Shown here: positions 1-9,948 of the stretch, piece after piece
Layout of the letters: every line of letters starts with the position of its first letter
Numbering within the stretch: the stretch's first letter is position 1
Assembly: GCF_000280495.2 (NCBI RefSeq)
Contig: NZ_CP018016.1
Coordinates: 1,364,001-1,428,000, forward strand
Length of the DNA stretch: 64,000 bases
Source of the DNA: Kosakonia radicincitans DSM 16656
GTDB taxonomy: Bacteria > Pseudomonadota > Gammaproteobacteria > Enterobacterales > Enterobacteriaceae
Reading direction: 5' to 3'
The notes under the pieces: generated by a model
What the model was told of the DNA's origin: nothing
Database searches by the model: none
What the model saw: the letters and a program-made list of their open reading frames with translations, nothing else
Made by a program: the position numbers and the translations under genes

Positions 1-275
1 ATAGCATATAATTATGAATTAAAAATTCTATTGATACAAAATATCAATGACCAGCTTTTGACCAGGATCAGGCCGATCACAGCGCGTGGATGAGATATCG
101 TCATTGTGGCTGTGGGTTATGGTTGTGTGCTGGCAGTGCGGAGCACAACAGCATCTGCTTATTATCAGAGGCGGCCGTTACCGGAAATGTGAGGTTCTAT
201 CTGTTAGGCTATGAAAGAGTGATCGCCATAACCGGAGGCTGGCGGTCAGGGATAAACCAGGCAGAGGGATAACAT
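1..275. other. Left-edge region without a recognisable gene
   Basis: The first about 90 bases are AT-rich and the remainder is of ordinary composition. A 60-codon frame at 90-272 has no recognisable similarity and no clear ribosome binding site, so I do not call it. In E. coli yfhH precedes pgpC, but no yfhH-like sequence is seen here. The segment presumably carries the promoter of pgpC, but I see no convincing -35/-10 pair. Confidence 0.4.
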
Positions 276-911
276 TTGGCTACCACTGAGCGCCGCGTCG
301 TTTTTTTTGACCTTGATGGCACACTGCATCAGCAGGATATGTTCGGGACATTTCTGCGCTATTTACTGCGCCATCACCCGCTTAATGCCTTACTGGTATT
401 GCCGCTGTTGCCGGTGATTATCGGCGGATTATTGATCAGAGGGCGTGCCGCGCGCTGGCCGATGAGCTTGCTGCTGTGGGGATGCACGTTTGGTCACAGC
501 GAGCGCCATTTGCTGGCGCTCCAGCAGAAATTTGTCACCTGGTTTCGCGGGCACGTAACGGCATTTCCGGTTGTCCAGGCAAGGCTGACCAACTACCTTG
601 CGGCAGCCGATGCGGATATCTGGCTGATTACCGGTTCGCCGCAGCCGCTGGTGGAGCAGGTCTATTTTGATACCCCCTGGCTGCCGCGCGTGAATCTGAT
701 TGCCAGCCAAATCAAACGGCGTAACGGCGGCTGGGTGTTAACAATGCGCTGCCTTGGCCATGAAAAGGTTGCGCAGTTAGAGCGTAAAATCGGCACGCCG
801 CTGCGCCTGTACAGCGGCTACAGCGATAGCAAGCAGGATAACCCGCTACTCTATTTCTGCCAGCACCGCTGGCGCGTTACGCCGCGCGGTGAGCTGCAAC
901 AACTGGAGTAG
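276..911 (+). CDS. pgpC: Phosphatidylglycerophosphatase C
   Basis: This is a 211-residue inner-membrane phosphatase that dephosphorylates phosphatidylglycerophosphate to phosphatidylglycerol. It is one of three such enzymes (PgpA, PgpB, PgpC) in E. coli. The haloacid-dehalogenase motif I, DLDGT, lies near residues 12-16, and the hydrophobic stretch at about residues 36-55 is a membrane segment. The ITGSPQ motif near residues 118-123 and the late GYSDSKQDNP block are HAD motifs. Length and sequence match E. coli YfhB/PgpC over the whole protein. The start is a TTG at 276 with GAGGG about nine bases upstream. It is followed closely by tadA, as in E. coli. Confidence 0.95.
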   Translation: MATTERRVVFFDLDGTLHQQDMFGTFLRYLLRHHPLNALLVLPLLPVIIGGLLIRGRAARWPMSLLLWGCTFGHSERHLLALQQKFVTWFRGHVTAFPVVQARLTNYLAAADADIWLITGSPQPLVEQVYFDTPWLPRVNLIASQIKRRNGGWVLTMRCLGHEKVAQLERKIGTPLRLYSGYSDSKQDNPLLYFCQHRWRVTPRGELQQLE

Positions 912-936
912 TGCCTGACCGGGGCGCTGTGTATAA

Positions 937-1507
<571 letters not shown>

Positions 1508-1527
1508 AATTCACGCCGACCGAAAAA

Positions 1528-3087
1528 CTAGCGATTGACTTTAAGCGGATTTTTTACCAGCGCTTCGGGCACCAGTAACGGGTTACGCGGGAAGGCATCG
1601 TTGGCCGTCAGCGCGCTGAAGGGCATCACGCCGTAATCCGGGCGATTAAGTTCATCTGTCGAAACTGCCGGATAACTCTGCGCCAGTTGCAGGGCTTTGG
1701 CGGCTACTTTCTCTTTTTCCAGCAGATAACCCACCAGGCTAATTTCGTACTTACGAATATTTTCCACATAAGCATAAGCTTCATGACCACGGGCGTAACC
1801 GTAAGTCAGCTTACTGTAATAAGGTTTCTGGCTCAGCAGCGGCAGCCGCTGTTTGACGTCGGCCCAGCTATCGGGATTGCCTTTGGTTTTCGCCGTCAGC
1901 GCGCGGGCATCAAGCATATGCGCGTAACCCATATTGTAGGCCGCCAGCGCAAACCAGATTTTCTCATCCTGCGGCACGCTATCCGGCACTTTGCTCATCA
2001 TATCCAGCAGATAACGGGCGCCGCCGCTGATGCTTTGTTCAGCATCGGTACGATCGCTTAAGCCAAGGCTCTGCGCCGTGTTTTTGGTCAGCATCATCAG
2101 GCCGCGCACGCCGGTGGGCGAGGTGGCCTGCGAATCCCAGTGCGACTCCTGGTAAGAAATGGCCGCCAGCAACCGCCAGTCGATCTCCTGCGCGTATTTT
2201 TCAAAGATCGGCTGAAGATCGGGCAATACGCTGTCCACTGCGCGCAGGAAAGTGCGCGTATCCACATAGTCAAAATCGTCGCCGTGGCCGAGGTATTTCT
2301 CTTCCAGCCGGGCGAGCGTGCCGTCTTCATTCATATTGTTGAAGAAGTCGAGCATCGCCGCTGACAGCGTATTATCGTCGTCACGCTTGCTGAACCAGGT
2401 CACCGGCTGTTCATCGGTGATATCCAGCGCGACGGCCAGTTCCGGATGAACGCGCTGGAACAGGCTGATTGCCACTGAATCGGCCACGGTATAACTCAGT
2501 TTGCCCTCGACAACCTGTTCTAACAGCGCTGTCGTGCCCAGTTTTTCGTCCACTTTCCAGCTTAAATCCGGGTACTTTTTCTCTTTAAGTTCGCGCAGAT
2601 CATCCAGCGCAACGTGGCCGGGGGCGATGGTTAATTGATCGGCGGTGATCGATTGCAGAGAGCGCGGACGATAGCTGCCTACCCGATAAACCAGTTGCTG
2701 CGAAACCGAGTAGTAGACCGGACCGGTCTGGTAGTTCTTGATTCGTTCGCTGTTATAGACAAGGCCAGCAGCAAGCATATCGGCGTCATCATTATCGAGA
2801 TCGTCGAAAAGCTGGCTGATGTTCTGCCGTACGGTCACTTTCAGTTTGACGCCGAGGTAATCGGCAAAATGCTGTGCCAGATCGTAATCCAGCCCGGAGG
2901 TTTTCCCGTCAATGACGGCATAGCTCAGCGGACTGGAAAGCGTACTGATGCGCAATTCCCCGCGTGCTTTGATCGCCGCGATGCGATTGTCGGCTTTACC
3001 GAACCAGGGAATGGAAGGCCACAGGGCCGCTGCCAGCAGCAGGGTGACAATGCCGATGAGCAGATAATTAATCTTAAATTTTTTCAA
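1528..3087 (-). CDS. mltF: Membrane-bound lytic murein transglycosylase F
   Basis: MltF cleaves the beta-1,4 glycosidic bond of murein with formation of 1,6-anhydromuramic acid. It has 519 residues, against 518 in E. coli. An N-terminal hydrophobic signal/anchor (residues about 7-24) is followed by an ABC-substrate-binding-like regulatory domain (about 42-268). A C-terminal SLT lytic domain (about 290-490) carries the catalytic E314 in the motif Q-E-S-H-W. It is transcribed divergently from purL and convergently with tadA, the same arrangement as in E. coli. Confidence 0.96.
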   Translation of the reverse strand: MKKFKINYLLIGIVTLLLAAALWPSIPWFGKADNRIAAIKARGELRISTLSSPLSYAVIDGKTSGLDYDLAQHFADYLGVKLKVTVRQNISQLFDDLDNDDADMLAAGLVYNSERIKNYQTGPVYYSVSQQLVYRVGSYRPRSLQSITADQLTIAPGHVALDDLRELKEKKYPDLSWKVDEKLGTTALLEQVVEGKLSYTVADSVAISLFQRVHPELAVALDITDEQPVTWFSKRDDDNTLSAAMLDFFNNMNEDGTLARLEEKYLGHGDDFDYVDTRTFLRAVDSVLPDLQPIFEKYAQEIDWRLLAAISYQESHWDSQATSPTGVRGLMMLTKNTAQSLGLSDRTDAEQSISGGARYLLDMMSKVPDSVPQDEKIWFALAAYNMGYAHMLDARALTAKTKGNPDSWADVKQRLPLLSQKPYYSKLTYGYARGHEAYAYVENIRKYEISLVGYLLEKEKVAAKALQLAQSYPAVSTDELNRPDYGVMPFSALTANDAFPRNPLLVPEALVKNPLKVNR

Positions 3088-3253
3088 TTAGTTAATTCTC
3101 TGCGCAGTGCTTTGCTTCAGAATATTTTTTACCGTGGTAACAACAGGGTTTGTCGGTGATTGAGCGGCATTTTGCGCAACAAAACGCCAGTTGGCAACTA
3201 ATTAGAGCAGTCGGCGACAGCTATTGTTAAAAAATCAGACGTGGTTTATTTCG

Positions 3254-3292
3254 ACGCAAACGGTTTCGTCGCCGCGCACTATTCTCTATAAT
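3254..3292 (+). promoter_or_regulatory. purL promoter with PurR operator
   Basis: The 16-mer ACGCAAACGGTTTCGT at 3254-3269 closely matches the PurR operator (ACGCAAACGTTTGCGT). It overlaps the expected -35 region, 17 bp upstream of a perfect TATAAT at 3287-3292. PurR bound with hypoxanthine or guanine should therefore block initiation. The purL start codon is about 65 bases downstream. Confidence 0.88.
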
Positions 3293-3355
3293 GACGCCCG
3301 TTTTCCCCCTGGTGCACACTTAAAGCGTCCCTGACGCTTCGAAGACGAGAGACTT

Positions 3356-6300
3356 ATGATGGAAATTCTGCGTGGTTCGCCTGCATTGTCCGCTTTCCGT
3401 ATCAACAAACTGCTGGCGCGTTTTCAGGCGGCCAACCTCCCGGTCAGTAATATTTATGCCGAGTATGCCCACTTTGCCGATCTGAATGAGAGCCTTACTG
3501 ACGAAGAGTACGCACGGCTCCAGCGCCTGCTGAAATACGGCCCGAGCCTTGGCAGCCATACGCCGACCGGAAAATTACTGCTCGTCACGCCTCGTCCTGG
3601 CACCATCTCTCCCTGGTCTTCCAAAGCGACCGATATCGCCCACAACTGCGGACTGAATAAAATCAATCGCCTTGAGCGCGGCGTGGCGTATTACGTTGAC
3701 GCGGCGGGTCTGAGCGATGCCCAGTGGAATGAGGTCGCCGCCGAACTGCATGACCGCATGATGGAGAGTGTGTTCACCTCGCAGGCGGACGCTGCGCGTC
3801 TGTTTGAGCACCATCAACCGGCACCGGTGCAGAGCGTTGATCTGCTTGGCGAAGGCCGCCAGGCGCTGATCGACGCGAACCTGCGTCTTGGCCTGGCGCT
3901 GGCGGAAGACGAAATCGATTATCTGCAGGATGCGTTCACCCGTCTGGGGCGTAACCCGAACGACATCGAGCTCTATATGTTTGCCCAGGCGAACTCCGAG
4001 CACTGCCGCCACAAAATTTTCAACGCCGACTGGGTGATTGATGGCAAGCAGCAGCCGAAGTCGCTGTTCAAAATGATTAAAAACACCTTCGAGCAAACGC
4101 CGGACTTCGTGCTGTCAGCCTACAAAGACAACGCGGCGGTCATGGAAGGTTCGGAAGTGGGGCGCTTCTTCGCCGATCGCGGGGAAGGCCGTTACGATTT
4201 CCATCAGGAACCGGCACATATCCTGATGAAAGTGGAAACCCATAACCACCCGACGGCGATTTCACCGTGGCCAGGGGCGGCGACCGGTTCCGGCGGCGAA
4301 ATCCGCGATGAAGGTGCGACCGGTCGCGGCGCGAAACCGAAAGCCGGGCTGGTGGGCTTCTCCGTTTCCAATCTGCGCATCCCGGGCTTTGAACAGCCGT
4401 GGGAAGAGGATTTTGGTAAGCCAGAGCGTATCGTTACTGCGCTGGATATTATGACCGACGGCCCGCTGGGCGGCGCAGCGTTCAATAACGAATTTGGTCG
4501 TCCGGCGCTGAATGGTTACTTCCGTACCTATGAAGAGAAAGTAAACAGCCACAACGGCGAAGAGCTGCGCGGCTACCACAAACCGATCATGCTGGCGGGC
4601 GGGATCGGTAACATCCGCGCGGATCACGTACAGAAAGGCGAGATCACCGTTGGCGCGAAACTGATCGTGCTGGGTGGCCCGGCGATGAACATCGGTCTCG
4701 GCGGCGGCGCGGCGTCTTCTATGGCCTCCGGCCAGTCTGATGCGGATCTCGATTTTGCTTCCGTACAGCGTGACAACCCGGAGATGGAGCGTCGTTGCCA
4801 GGAAGTGATCGACCGCTGCTGGCAGCTGGGCGATGCCAACCCGATCCTCTTTATTCACGACGTGGGCGCGGGCGGTCTGTCGAACGCCATGCCGGAGCTG
4901 GTGAGCGATGGCGGACGCGGCGGTCGTTTCGAGCTGCGTGATATCCTCAGTGATGAGCCGGGCATGAGCCCGCTGGAAATCTGGTGTAACGAATCGCAGG
5001 AGCGCTATGTGCTGGCAGTTGCCGCCGATCAACTGGCGCTGTTTGACGAGCTTTGCCGCCGCGAACGCGCGCCGTACGCGGTAATCGGTGAAGCCACCGA
5101 AGCGCAGCACCTGACGCTGAATGACAAGCACTTTAACAACCAGCCGATCGACATGCCGCTGGATGTGCTGCTGGGTAAAACGCCGAAAATGACGCGTGAC
5201 GTAGAAACCCGTCAGGCGACCGGCGATGCCTTCAATACGCAAAGCATCTCTGTGGCTGATGCGGTAAACCGCGTGCTGCATCTGCCGACCGTGGCGGAAA
5301 AAACCTTCCTCGTCACCATTGGCGACCGTACGGTGACCGGTATGGTTTCCCGCGATCAGATGGTTGGCCCGTGGCAGGTGCCGGTCGCTAACTGCGCGGT
5401 CACCACCGCCAGTCTTGACAGCTACTACGGCGAAGCGATGGCGCTGGGCGAACGTGCGCCGGTTGCGCTACTCGACTTTGCTGCTTCCGCTCGCCTGGCG
5501 GTGGGTGAAGCATTAACCAATATTGCGGCGACGCAGATTGGCGATATTAAACGTATCAAACTCTCCGCCAACTGGATGGCGGCAGCCGGTCACCCGGGTG
5601 AAGACGCGGGCCTGTATGCGGCGGTAAAAGCCGTTGGTGAAGAGCTTTGCCCGGCGCTGGGGCTGACCATTCCGGTGGGTAAAGACTCCATGTCGATGAA
5701 AACCCGCTGGCAGGAAGGCAGCGAGCAGCGCGAGATGACCTCGCCGTTGTCGCTGGTGATCACTGCCTTTGCCCGCGTGGAAGACGTGCGCCACACGGTG
5801 ACGCCGCAGCTTTCAACGGAAGATAACGCCTTGCTGCTGATCGATCTCGGCAACGGCAACAACGCGCTGGGCGCGACGGCGCTGGCGCAGGTTTACCGTC
5901 AACTGGGCGACAAACCTGCGGATGTGCGTAACGTTGAGCAATTAAAAGGCTTCTATGATGCGATTCAGGCGCTGGTGGCCGATCGGAAACTGCTGGCTTA
6001 TCACGACCGTTCCGATGGCGGTTTGCTGGTCACGCTGGCTGAAATGGCCTTTACCGGCCACTGCGGCGTGAATGCTGACATTGCGGCGCTGGGCAGCGAT
6101 CGTCTGGCGGCGCTGTTTAACGAAGAGCTGGGCGCGGTGATTCAGGTACGTGCCGCCGATCGTGAGGCGGTGGAAAGCGTACTGTCGGCCTACGGTCTGG
6201 GTGACAATGTTCATTATCTCGGCCGCGCCGTTTCCGGTGACCGCTTTGTTATCGAGGCGAACGGCCAGCCGGTGTTCAGCGAAAGCCGAACCACGCTGCG

Positions 6301-7243
6301 TATGTGGTGGGCAGAAACCACCTGGCAGATGCAGCGCCTGCGCGACAACCCGGAATGTGCGGATCAGGAGCATGACGCGAAAGCGAATGACGCCGATCCG
6401 GGCCTGAACGTAAAACTGTCGTTCGATATCAATGCCGATATCGCTGCGCCGTTTATTGCCACCGGCGCGCGTCCGAAAGTGGCGGTGCTGCGTGAGCAGG
6501 GCGTTAACTCCCATGTGGAGATGGCGGCCGCTTTCCACCGTGCCGGGTTTGATGCTATCGACGTGCATATGAGCGATCTGCTGGCCGGGCGCAGTGGACT
6601 GGAAAACTTCCACGCGCTGGTAGCGTGCGGTGGCTTCTCTTACGGTGACGTATTGGGCGCGGGCGAAGGCTGGGCGAAGTCGATTCTGTTCAACGACCGC
6701 GTACGCGATGAGTTTGAAACCTTCTTCCATCGTCCACAGACGCTGGCGCTGGGCGTATGTAACGGATGCCAGATGATGTCTAACCTGCGTGAGCTGATCC
6801 CGGGTAGCGAACTGTGGCCGCGCTTTGTGCGTAACCACTCCGATCGCTTTGAAGCGCGCTTCAGCCTGGTTGAAGTGACGCAAAGCCCGTCGCTGCTGCT
6901 GGCTGGCATGGTTGGTTCACAAATGCCGATCGCGGTTTCTCACGGTGAAGGTCGTGTCGAAGTGCGTGACGCGGCGCATCTGGCTCAGCTTGAGAGCAAA
7001 GGGCTGGTGGCGCTGCGTTATGTCGATAACTTCGGCAAAGTGACGGAAACCTACCCGGCTAACCCGAACGGTTCGCCGAACGGTATTACGGCGGTAACCA
7101 GCGAAAGTGGTCGCGTAACCATCATGATGCCGCACCCGGAGCGCGTGTTCCGTACAGTCTCCAACTCCTGGCACCCGGAAAACTGGGGCGAGGACAGCCC
7201 GTGGATGCGCATCTTCCGCAACGCCCGTAAACAACTGGGTTAA
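3356..7243 (+). CDS. purL: Phosphoribosylformylglycinamidine synthase
   Basis: PurL is the large single-chain FGAM synthase of de novo purine synthesis. It converts FGAR, glutamine and ATP to FGAM. The 1295 residues equal the E. coli length. The N-terminal PurS-like region is followed by two tandem AIR-synthase-like ATP-binding halves. A C-terminal class I glutaminase domain starts at about residue 1040 and has the nucleophile in GVCNGCQMM and the catalytic histidine and glutamate in MMPHPERVF. Two adjacent ATG codons occur at 3356 and 3359; either may be used. A PurR operator lies upstream and a rho-independent terminator directly follows. Confidence 0.98.
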   Translation: MMEILRGSPALSAFRINKLLARFQAANLPVSNIYAEYAHFADLNESLTDEEYARLQRLLKYGPSLGSHTPTGKLLLVTPRPGTISPWSSKATDIAHNCGLNKINRLERGVAYYVDAAGLSDAQWNEVAAELHDRMMESVFTSQADAARLFEHHQPAPVQSVDLLGEGRQALIDANLRLGLALAEDEIDYLQDAFTRLGRNPNDIELYMFAQANSEHCRHKIFNADWVIDGKQQPKSLFKMIKNTFEQTPDFVLSAYKDNAAVMEGSEVGRFFADRGEGRYDFHQEPAHILMKVETHNHPTAISPWPGAATGSGGEIRDEGATGRGAKPKAGLVGFSVSNLRIPGFEQPWEEDFGKPERIVTALDIMTDGPLGGAAFNNEFGRPALNGYFRTYEEKVNSHNGEELRGYHKPIMLAGGIGNIRADHVQKGEITVGAKLIVLGGPAMNIGLGGGAASSMASGQSDADLDFASVQRDNPEMERRCQEVIDRCWQLGDANPILFIHDVGAGGLSNAMPELVSDGGRGGRFELRDILSDEPGMSPLEIWCNESQERYVLAVAADQLALFDELCRRERAPYAVIGEATEAQHLTLNDKHFNNQPIDMPLDVLLGKTPKMTRDVETRQATGDAFNTQSISVADAVNRVLHLPTVAEKTFLVTIGDRTVTGMVSRDQMVGPWQVPVANCAVTTASLDSYYGEAMALGERAPVALLDFAASARLAVGEALTNIAATQIGDIKRIKLSANWMAAAGHPGEDAGLYAAVKAVGEELCPALGLTIPVGKDSMSMKTRWQEGSEQREMTSPLSLVITAFARVEDVRHTVTPQLSTEDNALLLIDLGNGNNALGATALAQVYRQLGDKPADVRNVEQLKGFYDAIQALVADRKLLAYHDRSDGGLLVTLAEMAFTGHCGVNADIAALGSDRLAALFNEELGAVIQVRAADREAVESVLSAYGLGDNVHYLGRAVSGDRFVIEANGQPVFSESRTTLRMWWAETTWQMQRLRDNPECADQEHDAKANDADPGLNVKLSFDINADIAAPFIATGARPKVAVLREQGVNSHVEMAAAFHRAGFDAIDVHMSDLLAGRSGLENFHALVACGGFSYGDVLGAGEGWAKSILFNDRVRDEFETFFHRPQTLALGVCNGCQMMSNLRELIPGSELWPRFVRNHSDRFEARFSLVEVTQSPSLLLAGMVGSQMPIAVSHGEGRVEVRDAAHLAQLESKGLVALRYVDNFGKVTETYPANPNGSPNGITAVTSESGRVTIMMPHPERVFRTVSNSWHPENWGEDSPWMRIFRNARKQLG

Positions 7244-7258
7244 TCGGCTGTTGCAGAC

Positions 7259-7292
7259 AAGCCCTCTTCCTTCGGGAAGGGGGCTTTTTTTT
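7259..7292 (+). terminator. purL rho-independent terminator
   Basis: The stem AGCCCTCTTCC / GGAAGGGGGCT has a TTCG tetraloop and is followed by a run of eight T. It starts 16 bases after the purL stop. Confidence 0.92.
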
Positions 7293-7303
7293 GCCCGCTC
7301 AAC

Positions 7304-7321
7304 TGTCGGTATTTCCCGACA
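7304..7321. promoter_or_regulatory. GlrR binding site 1 (upstream of glmY)
   Basis: The sequence is TGTC, ten bases, GACA, an exact match to the known GlrR recognition pattern. It is the most distal of three such sites upstream of the glmY sigma-54 promoter. Confidence 0.85.
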
Positions 7322-7336
7322 ACAGATATTCCTTAC

Positions 7337-7354
7337 TGTCTCTAAAAGGAGACA
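7337..7354. promoter_or_regulatory. GlrR binding site 2
   Basis: This is a second exact TGTC-N10-GACA site, whose first base lies 33 bp (about three helical turns) after that of site 1. Confidence 0.85.
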
Positions 7355-7356
7355 TT

Positions 7357-7369
7357 TAATCTATTGATT
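7357..7369 (-). promoter_or_regulatory. IHF site (distal)
   Basis: On the minus strand this reads AATCAATAGATTA, an exact fit to the IHF core WATCAANNNNTTR. It lies between GlrR sites 2 and 3, suitable for bending the enhancer toward the promoter. Confidence 0.65.
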
Positions 7370-7399
7370 ATTAATAAGTTATTTTTGGTGATGAATGGG

Positions 7400-7417
7400 T
7401 GTTGCTAATTAGCGACA
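7400..7417. promoter_or_regulatory. GlrR binding site 3
   Basis: The site reads TGTT-N10-GACA, with one mismatch from the GlrR consensus. It lies about 130 bp upstream of the glmY start. Confidence 0.75.
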
Positions 7418-7474
7418 GGTTGGTGAAATGATAAACATTTTTGTTTTACCGGCAGGTGATAAAAATTCATTAAT

Positions 7475-7487
7475 AATCAATATATTA
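7475..7487 (+). promoter_or_regulatory. IHF site (proximal)
   Basis: AATCAATATATTA is an exact match to WATCAANNNNTTR. It is located between GlrR site 3 and the sigma-54 promoter, the classical position for IHF at enhancer-dependent promoters. Confidence 0.7.
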
Positions 7488-7505
7488 AAATAATGATTTA
7501 TACAT

Positions 7506-7521
7506 TGGCATAATACATGCA
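7506..7521 (+). promoter_or_regulatory. Sigma-54 promoter of glmY
   Basis: TTGGCATAATACATGC carries the GG-N10-GC pattern of RpoN promoters, with GG at 7507-7508 and GC at 7519-7520. This places the -24/-12 elements the correct distance from the mature GlmY 5' end near 7533. An AT-rich TAATAA just downstream could serve an overlapping sigma-70 promoter, as known in E. coli. Confidence 0.85.
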
Positions 7522-7532
7522 TAATAACAGGC

Positions 7533-7721
7533 AGTGGCTCATTCACCTTCTTATGTCAGCCCCTTCGGGACGCGCTACATAAACTCAGAATGACGCACTT
7601 AAAGGTGCCTGCCGTCCAACTGCTGATCATTGCGTAGCTTTATCAGATATCGGGCGAAACGTCGAGTTAGGCACCGCCTAATTTTTAAACAGAGCCGGGT
7701 TAAAGCCCGGCTTTGTTGTTT
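7533..7721 (+). ncRNA. glmY: GlmY small regulatory RNA
   Basis: The segment beginning AGTGGCTCATTCACC is colinear with E. coli GlmY. It keeps the same gene position between purL and glrK. GlmY sequesters the adaptor RapZ when glucosamine-6-phosphate is low. This spares the homologous RNA GlmZ, which then activates glmS translation. Visible parts are a 5' stem-loop (CAGCCCCTTCGGGACG region), a long central stem around GGTGCCTGCCGTCC paired with the later GAGTTAGGCACC, and a terminator stem AGCCGGGTTAAAGCCCGGCTTTG. E. coli GlmY is processed to a shorter 3'-trimmed form. The 3' boundary is estimated from the terminator. Confidence 0.93.
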
Positions 7722-7777
7722 CTGGCATTTACTAAATCAGTTAGCATTCCGGTATCTTTTTCTGTGAGAGTACTGCA

Positions 7778-9211
7778 TTGAAACGCTGGCCTGTTTTTCC
7801 CCGCTCGCTGCGCCAACTGGTCATGATGGCGTTCCTGCTGATTTTATTACCGCTGCTGGTTCTGGCCTGGCAGGCGTGGCAAAGCCTGAACGCGCTTAGC
7901 GCGCAGGCGCTGCAAACCAACCGCACCACGCTGATTGATGCACGTCGTAGCGAAGCGATGACCAATGCGGCGCTCGAAATGGAGCGCAGCTATCGCCAGT
8001 ATTGCGTGCTGGATGATGCAACGCTGGCGCGGGTTTACCAGAATCAGCGTAAACGCTACAGCGAAATGCTTGATGCGCATGCTGGCGTGCTGCCGGATGA
8101 CAAACTCTACCAGGCGTTACGTCAGGATCTCAGCGATCTTGCCCAGTTGCAGTGTAAAAACAGCGGCCCGTCGGCAGCGGCTTCCGCGCAGCTTGAAGCC
8201 TTTGCCGCCGCCAATACGGATATGGTGCAATCCACCCGCGCAGTGGTGTTCTCGCGCGGGCAGCAACTGCAACTGGAGATCGCTGAACGAGGGCAATTTT
8301 TCGGCTGGCAGGCGCTGGTGCTGTTCCTGGTAAGCCTTGGCCTGGTGCTGCTGTTTACCCGCATGATCATCGGCCCGGTGAAGGGAATCGAACGCATGAT
8401 CAACCGGCTGGGAGAAGGGCGATCTCTGGGCCATTCCGTGGTGTTTAAAGGGCCGCGTGAACTGCGTTATGTGGGCGAACGCATTATCTGGCTCAGCGAA
8501 AGGCTGGCCTGGCTGGAATCCCAGCGTCATCAATTTTTACGCCATCTCTCCCATGAACTTAAAACGCCGCTCGCCAGCATGCGCGAAGGGACGGAACTGC
8601 TTGCTGATGAAGTGGTTGGGCCGCTGACGGCAGAGCAGAAAGAGGTGGTGGAGATCCTCGATGCCAGCAGTCGCAATCTGCAAAAGCTGATTGAACAACT
8701 GCTCGATTACAACCGCAAACTGGCGGATGGCGCGGTCGAACTGGAACAGGTGGAGCTGGAACCGTTGATTGATATGGTGATCTCCGCTCACAGTTTGCCA
8801 GCGCGAGCTAAAATGATGCATACCGAGATCGCGCTGGATGCGGCAAGCTGCCTGGCCGAACCGATGCTGTTGATGAGCGTGCTGGATAATCTTTACTCCA
8901 ACGCGGTGCACTATGGTGCTGAATCCGGTACCATTTATCTGCGCAGTTTTACAGCCGGTAACCGGCTTTGTATTGAGGTGGCAAATACCGGTACGCCGAT
9001 CCCTGAAAGCGAACGAGAGATGATTTTTGAACCTTTCTTCCAGGGAAGCCACCAAAGGAAAGGGGCGGTGAAAGGAAGCGGGTTAGGGTTAAGTATCGCC
9101 AGAGATTGCCTCCGCCGTATGCAGGGTGAACTGCAGCTGGTGGCGGACGGCAAAGCCGATGTCTGTTTCCGTATTGAGTTACCGCTTAATACGCCGGAAA
9201 AATCCATTTAA
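7778..9211 (+). CDS. glrK: Sensor histidine kinase GlrK (QseE)
   Basis: GlrK is the inner-membrane kinase of the GlrKR (QseEF) system that drives glmY transcription through sigma-54. It has 477 residues. Transmembrane helices lie at about residues 11-31 and 176-195 and flank a periplasmic domain rich in helices. A HAMP-like linker follows. The dimerisation/phosphoacceptor H-box RHLSHELKTP has the acceptor H259, and the ATPase domain ends with the G-box KGSGLGLSIARD. The start is TTG at 7778, giving the E. coli-like N terminus MKRWPVFPRSLRQL. Its stop codon overlaps the ATG of the next gene. Confidence 0.95.
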   Translation: MKRWPVFPRSLRQLVMMAFLLILLPLLVLAWQAWQSLNALSAQALQTNRTTLIDARRSEAMTNAALEMERSYRQYCVLDDATLARVYQNQRKRYSEMLDAHAGVLPDDKLYQALRQDLSDLAQLQCKNSGPSAAASAQLEAFAAANTDMVQSTRAVVFSRGQQLQLEIAERGQFFGWQALVLFLVSLGLVLLFTRMIIGPVKGIERMINRLGEGRSLGHSVVFKGPRELRYVGERIIWLSERLAWLESQRHQFLRHLSHELKTPLASMREGTELLADEVVGPLTAEQKEVVEILDASSRNLQKLIEQLLDYNRKLADGAVELEQVELEPLIDMVISAHSLPARAKMMHTEIALDAASCLAEPMLLMSVLDNLYSNAVHYGAESGTIYLRSFTAGNRLCIEVANTGTPIPESEREMIFEPFFQGSHQRKGAVKGSGLGLSIARDCLRRMQGELQLVADGKADVCFRIELPLNTPEKSI

Positions 9212-9948
9212 TGAATCTATATCTGGTGAGTATGTCGCATCTCTTTTCCCGCGTGGTTAACGCGGTTACACAGCAAAACGTCTGGCTTCGTGCGCTTCCC
9301 TGTCTGTTACTGGCGGGCTGCGTGGCGCAGAAGCCGCAAAGCGCTATTCATGACGACCAGGAAGTGAGACTCCCCGATCATCAACTGGCGGATTTTCTGG
9401 CAACGGACTGTGAGGATATCTGGTCGTTATCGGGACCGGACGTTGACAATAACCCACTCTACTGGCTGCGCAGTATGGATTGCGCCCAGCGTTTAGCGCC
9501 AGCGGCAGCGCGTGCAGAAGCGCGTTCATGGTCTGATGAAAGCTGGCAGGCCACTTTCCGGCGCGGTATTTTGCTCTCCAGCGCGAAGATTTCGCCGCTG
9601 GAACGTCGGGAGTATAACGACAAGCTGGATGCCTTAAGCCCGGTTATCCCGGCGCAGGTTCGTCCGATCTTCCAGCTCTGGCGCGACGGCGAAGCCTCGA
9701 AATTGCAGCTCGCCGATGAGAGCAGCCGCTACGGTAAACTTCAGCAATCCACCGACAGCGAGCTGGACAGCCTGCGACAGCAACAACAGTTCCTGCGCGA
9801 GCAACTGGAAACGACCACGCGCAAACTGGAAACTCTCACTGATATTGAGCGCCGCCTTTCCACGCGTAGCAAACCTGCTGCTACCGATCTGCCCGATAAT
9901 GTTCACACGCCGAAAACGGATGCGACTCAGGAGGATGTGAAACCATGA
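9211..9948 (+). CDS. qseG: Lipoprotein QseG
   Basis: QseG is an outer-membrane lipoprotein encoded between the kinase and the regulator. In E. coli it interacts with the kinase and modulates its activity. The lipobox L-L-A-G-C places the acylated cysteine at residue 37 of this reading. A long coiled-coil-prone stretch (residues about 165-215) is rich in Gln, Glu and Leu. The first ATG at 9211 overlaps the glrK stop (TAATG). An internal ATG at 9232 would give a protein starting MSHLFSR, which aligns better with the E. coli start, so the true start may be 9232. Confidence 0.88.
   Translation: MNLYLVSMSHLFSRVVNAVTQQNVWLRALPCLLLAGCVAQKPQSAIHDDQEVRLPDHQLADFLATDCEDIWSLSGPDVDNNPLYWLRSMDCAQRLAPAAARAEARSWSDESWQATFRRGILLSSAKISPLERREYNDKLDALSPVIPAQVRPIFQLWRDGEASKLQLADESSRYGKLQQSTDSELDSLRQQQQFLREQLETTTRKLETLTDIERRLSTRSKPAATDLPDNVHTPKTDATQEDVKP

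Noticed and set aside
90..272. 60-codon frame upstream of pgpC
   Set aside because: There is no similarity and no clear start signal, and it ends just before the pgpC binding site.
4262..5281. 339-codon minus-strand frame inside purL
   Set aside because: It lies wholly antisense to an intact purL, is rich in Arg, His and Gln as expected for a complement of GC-rich coding DNA, and resembles no family.
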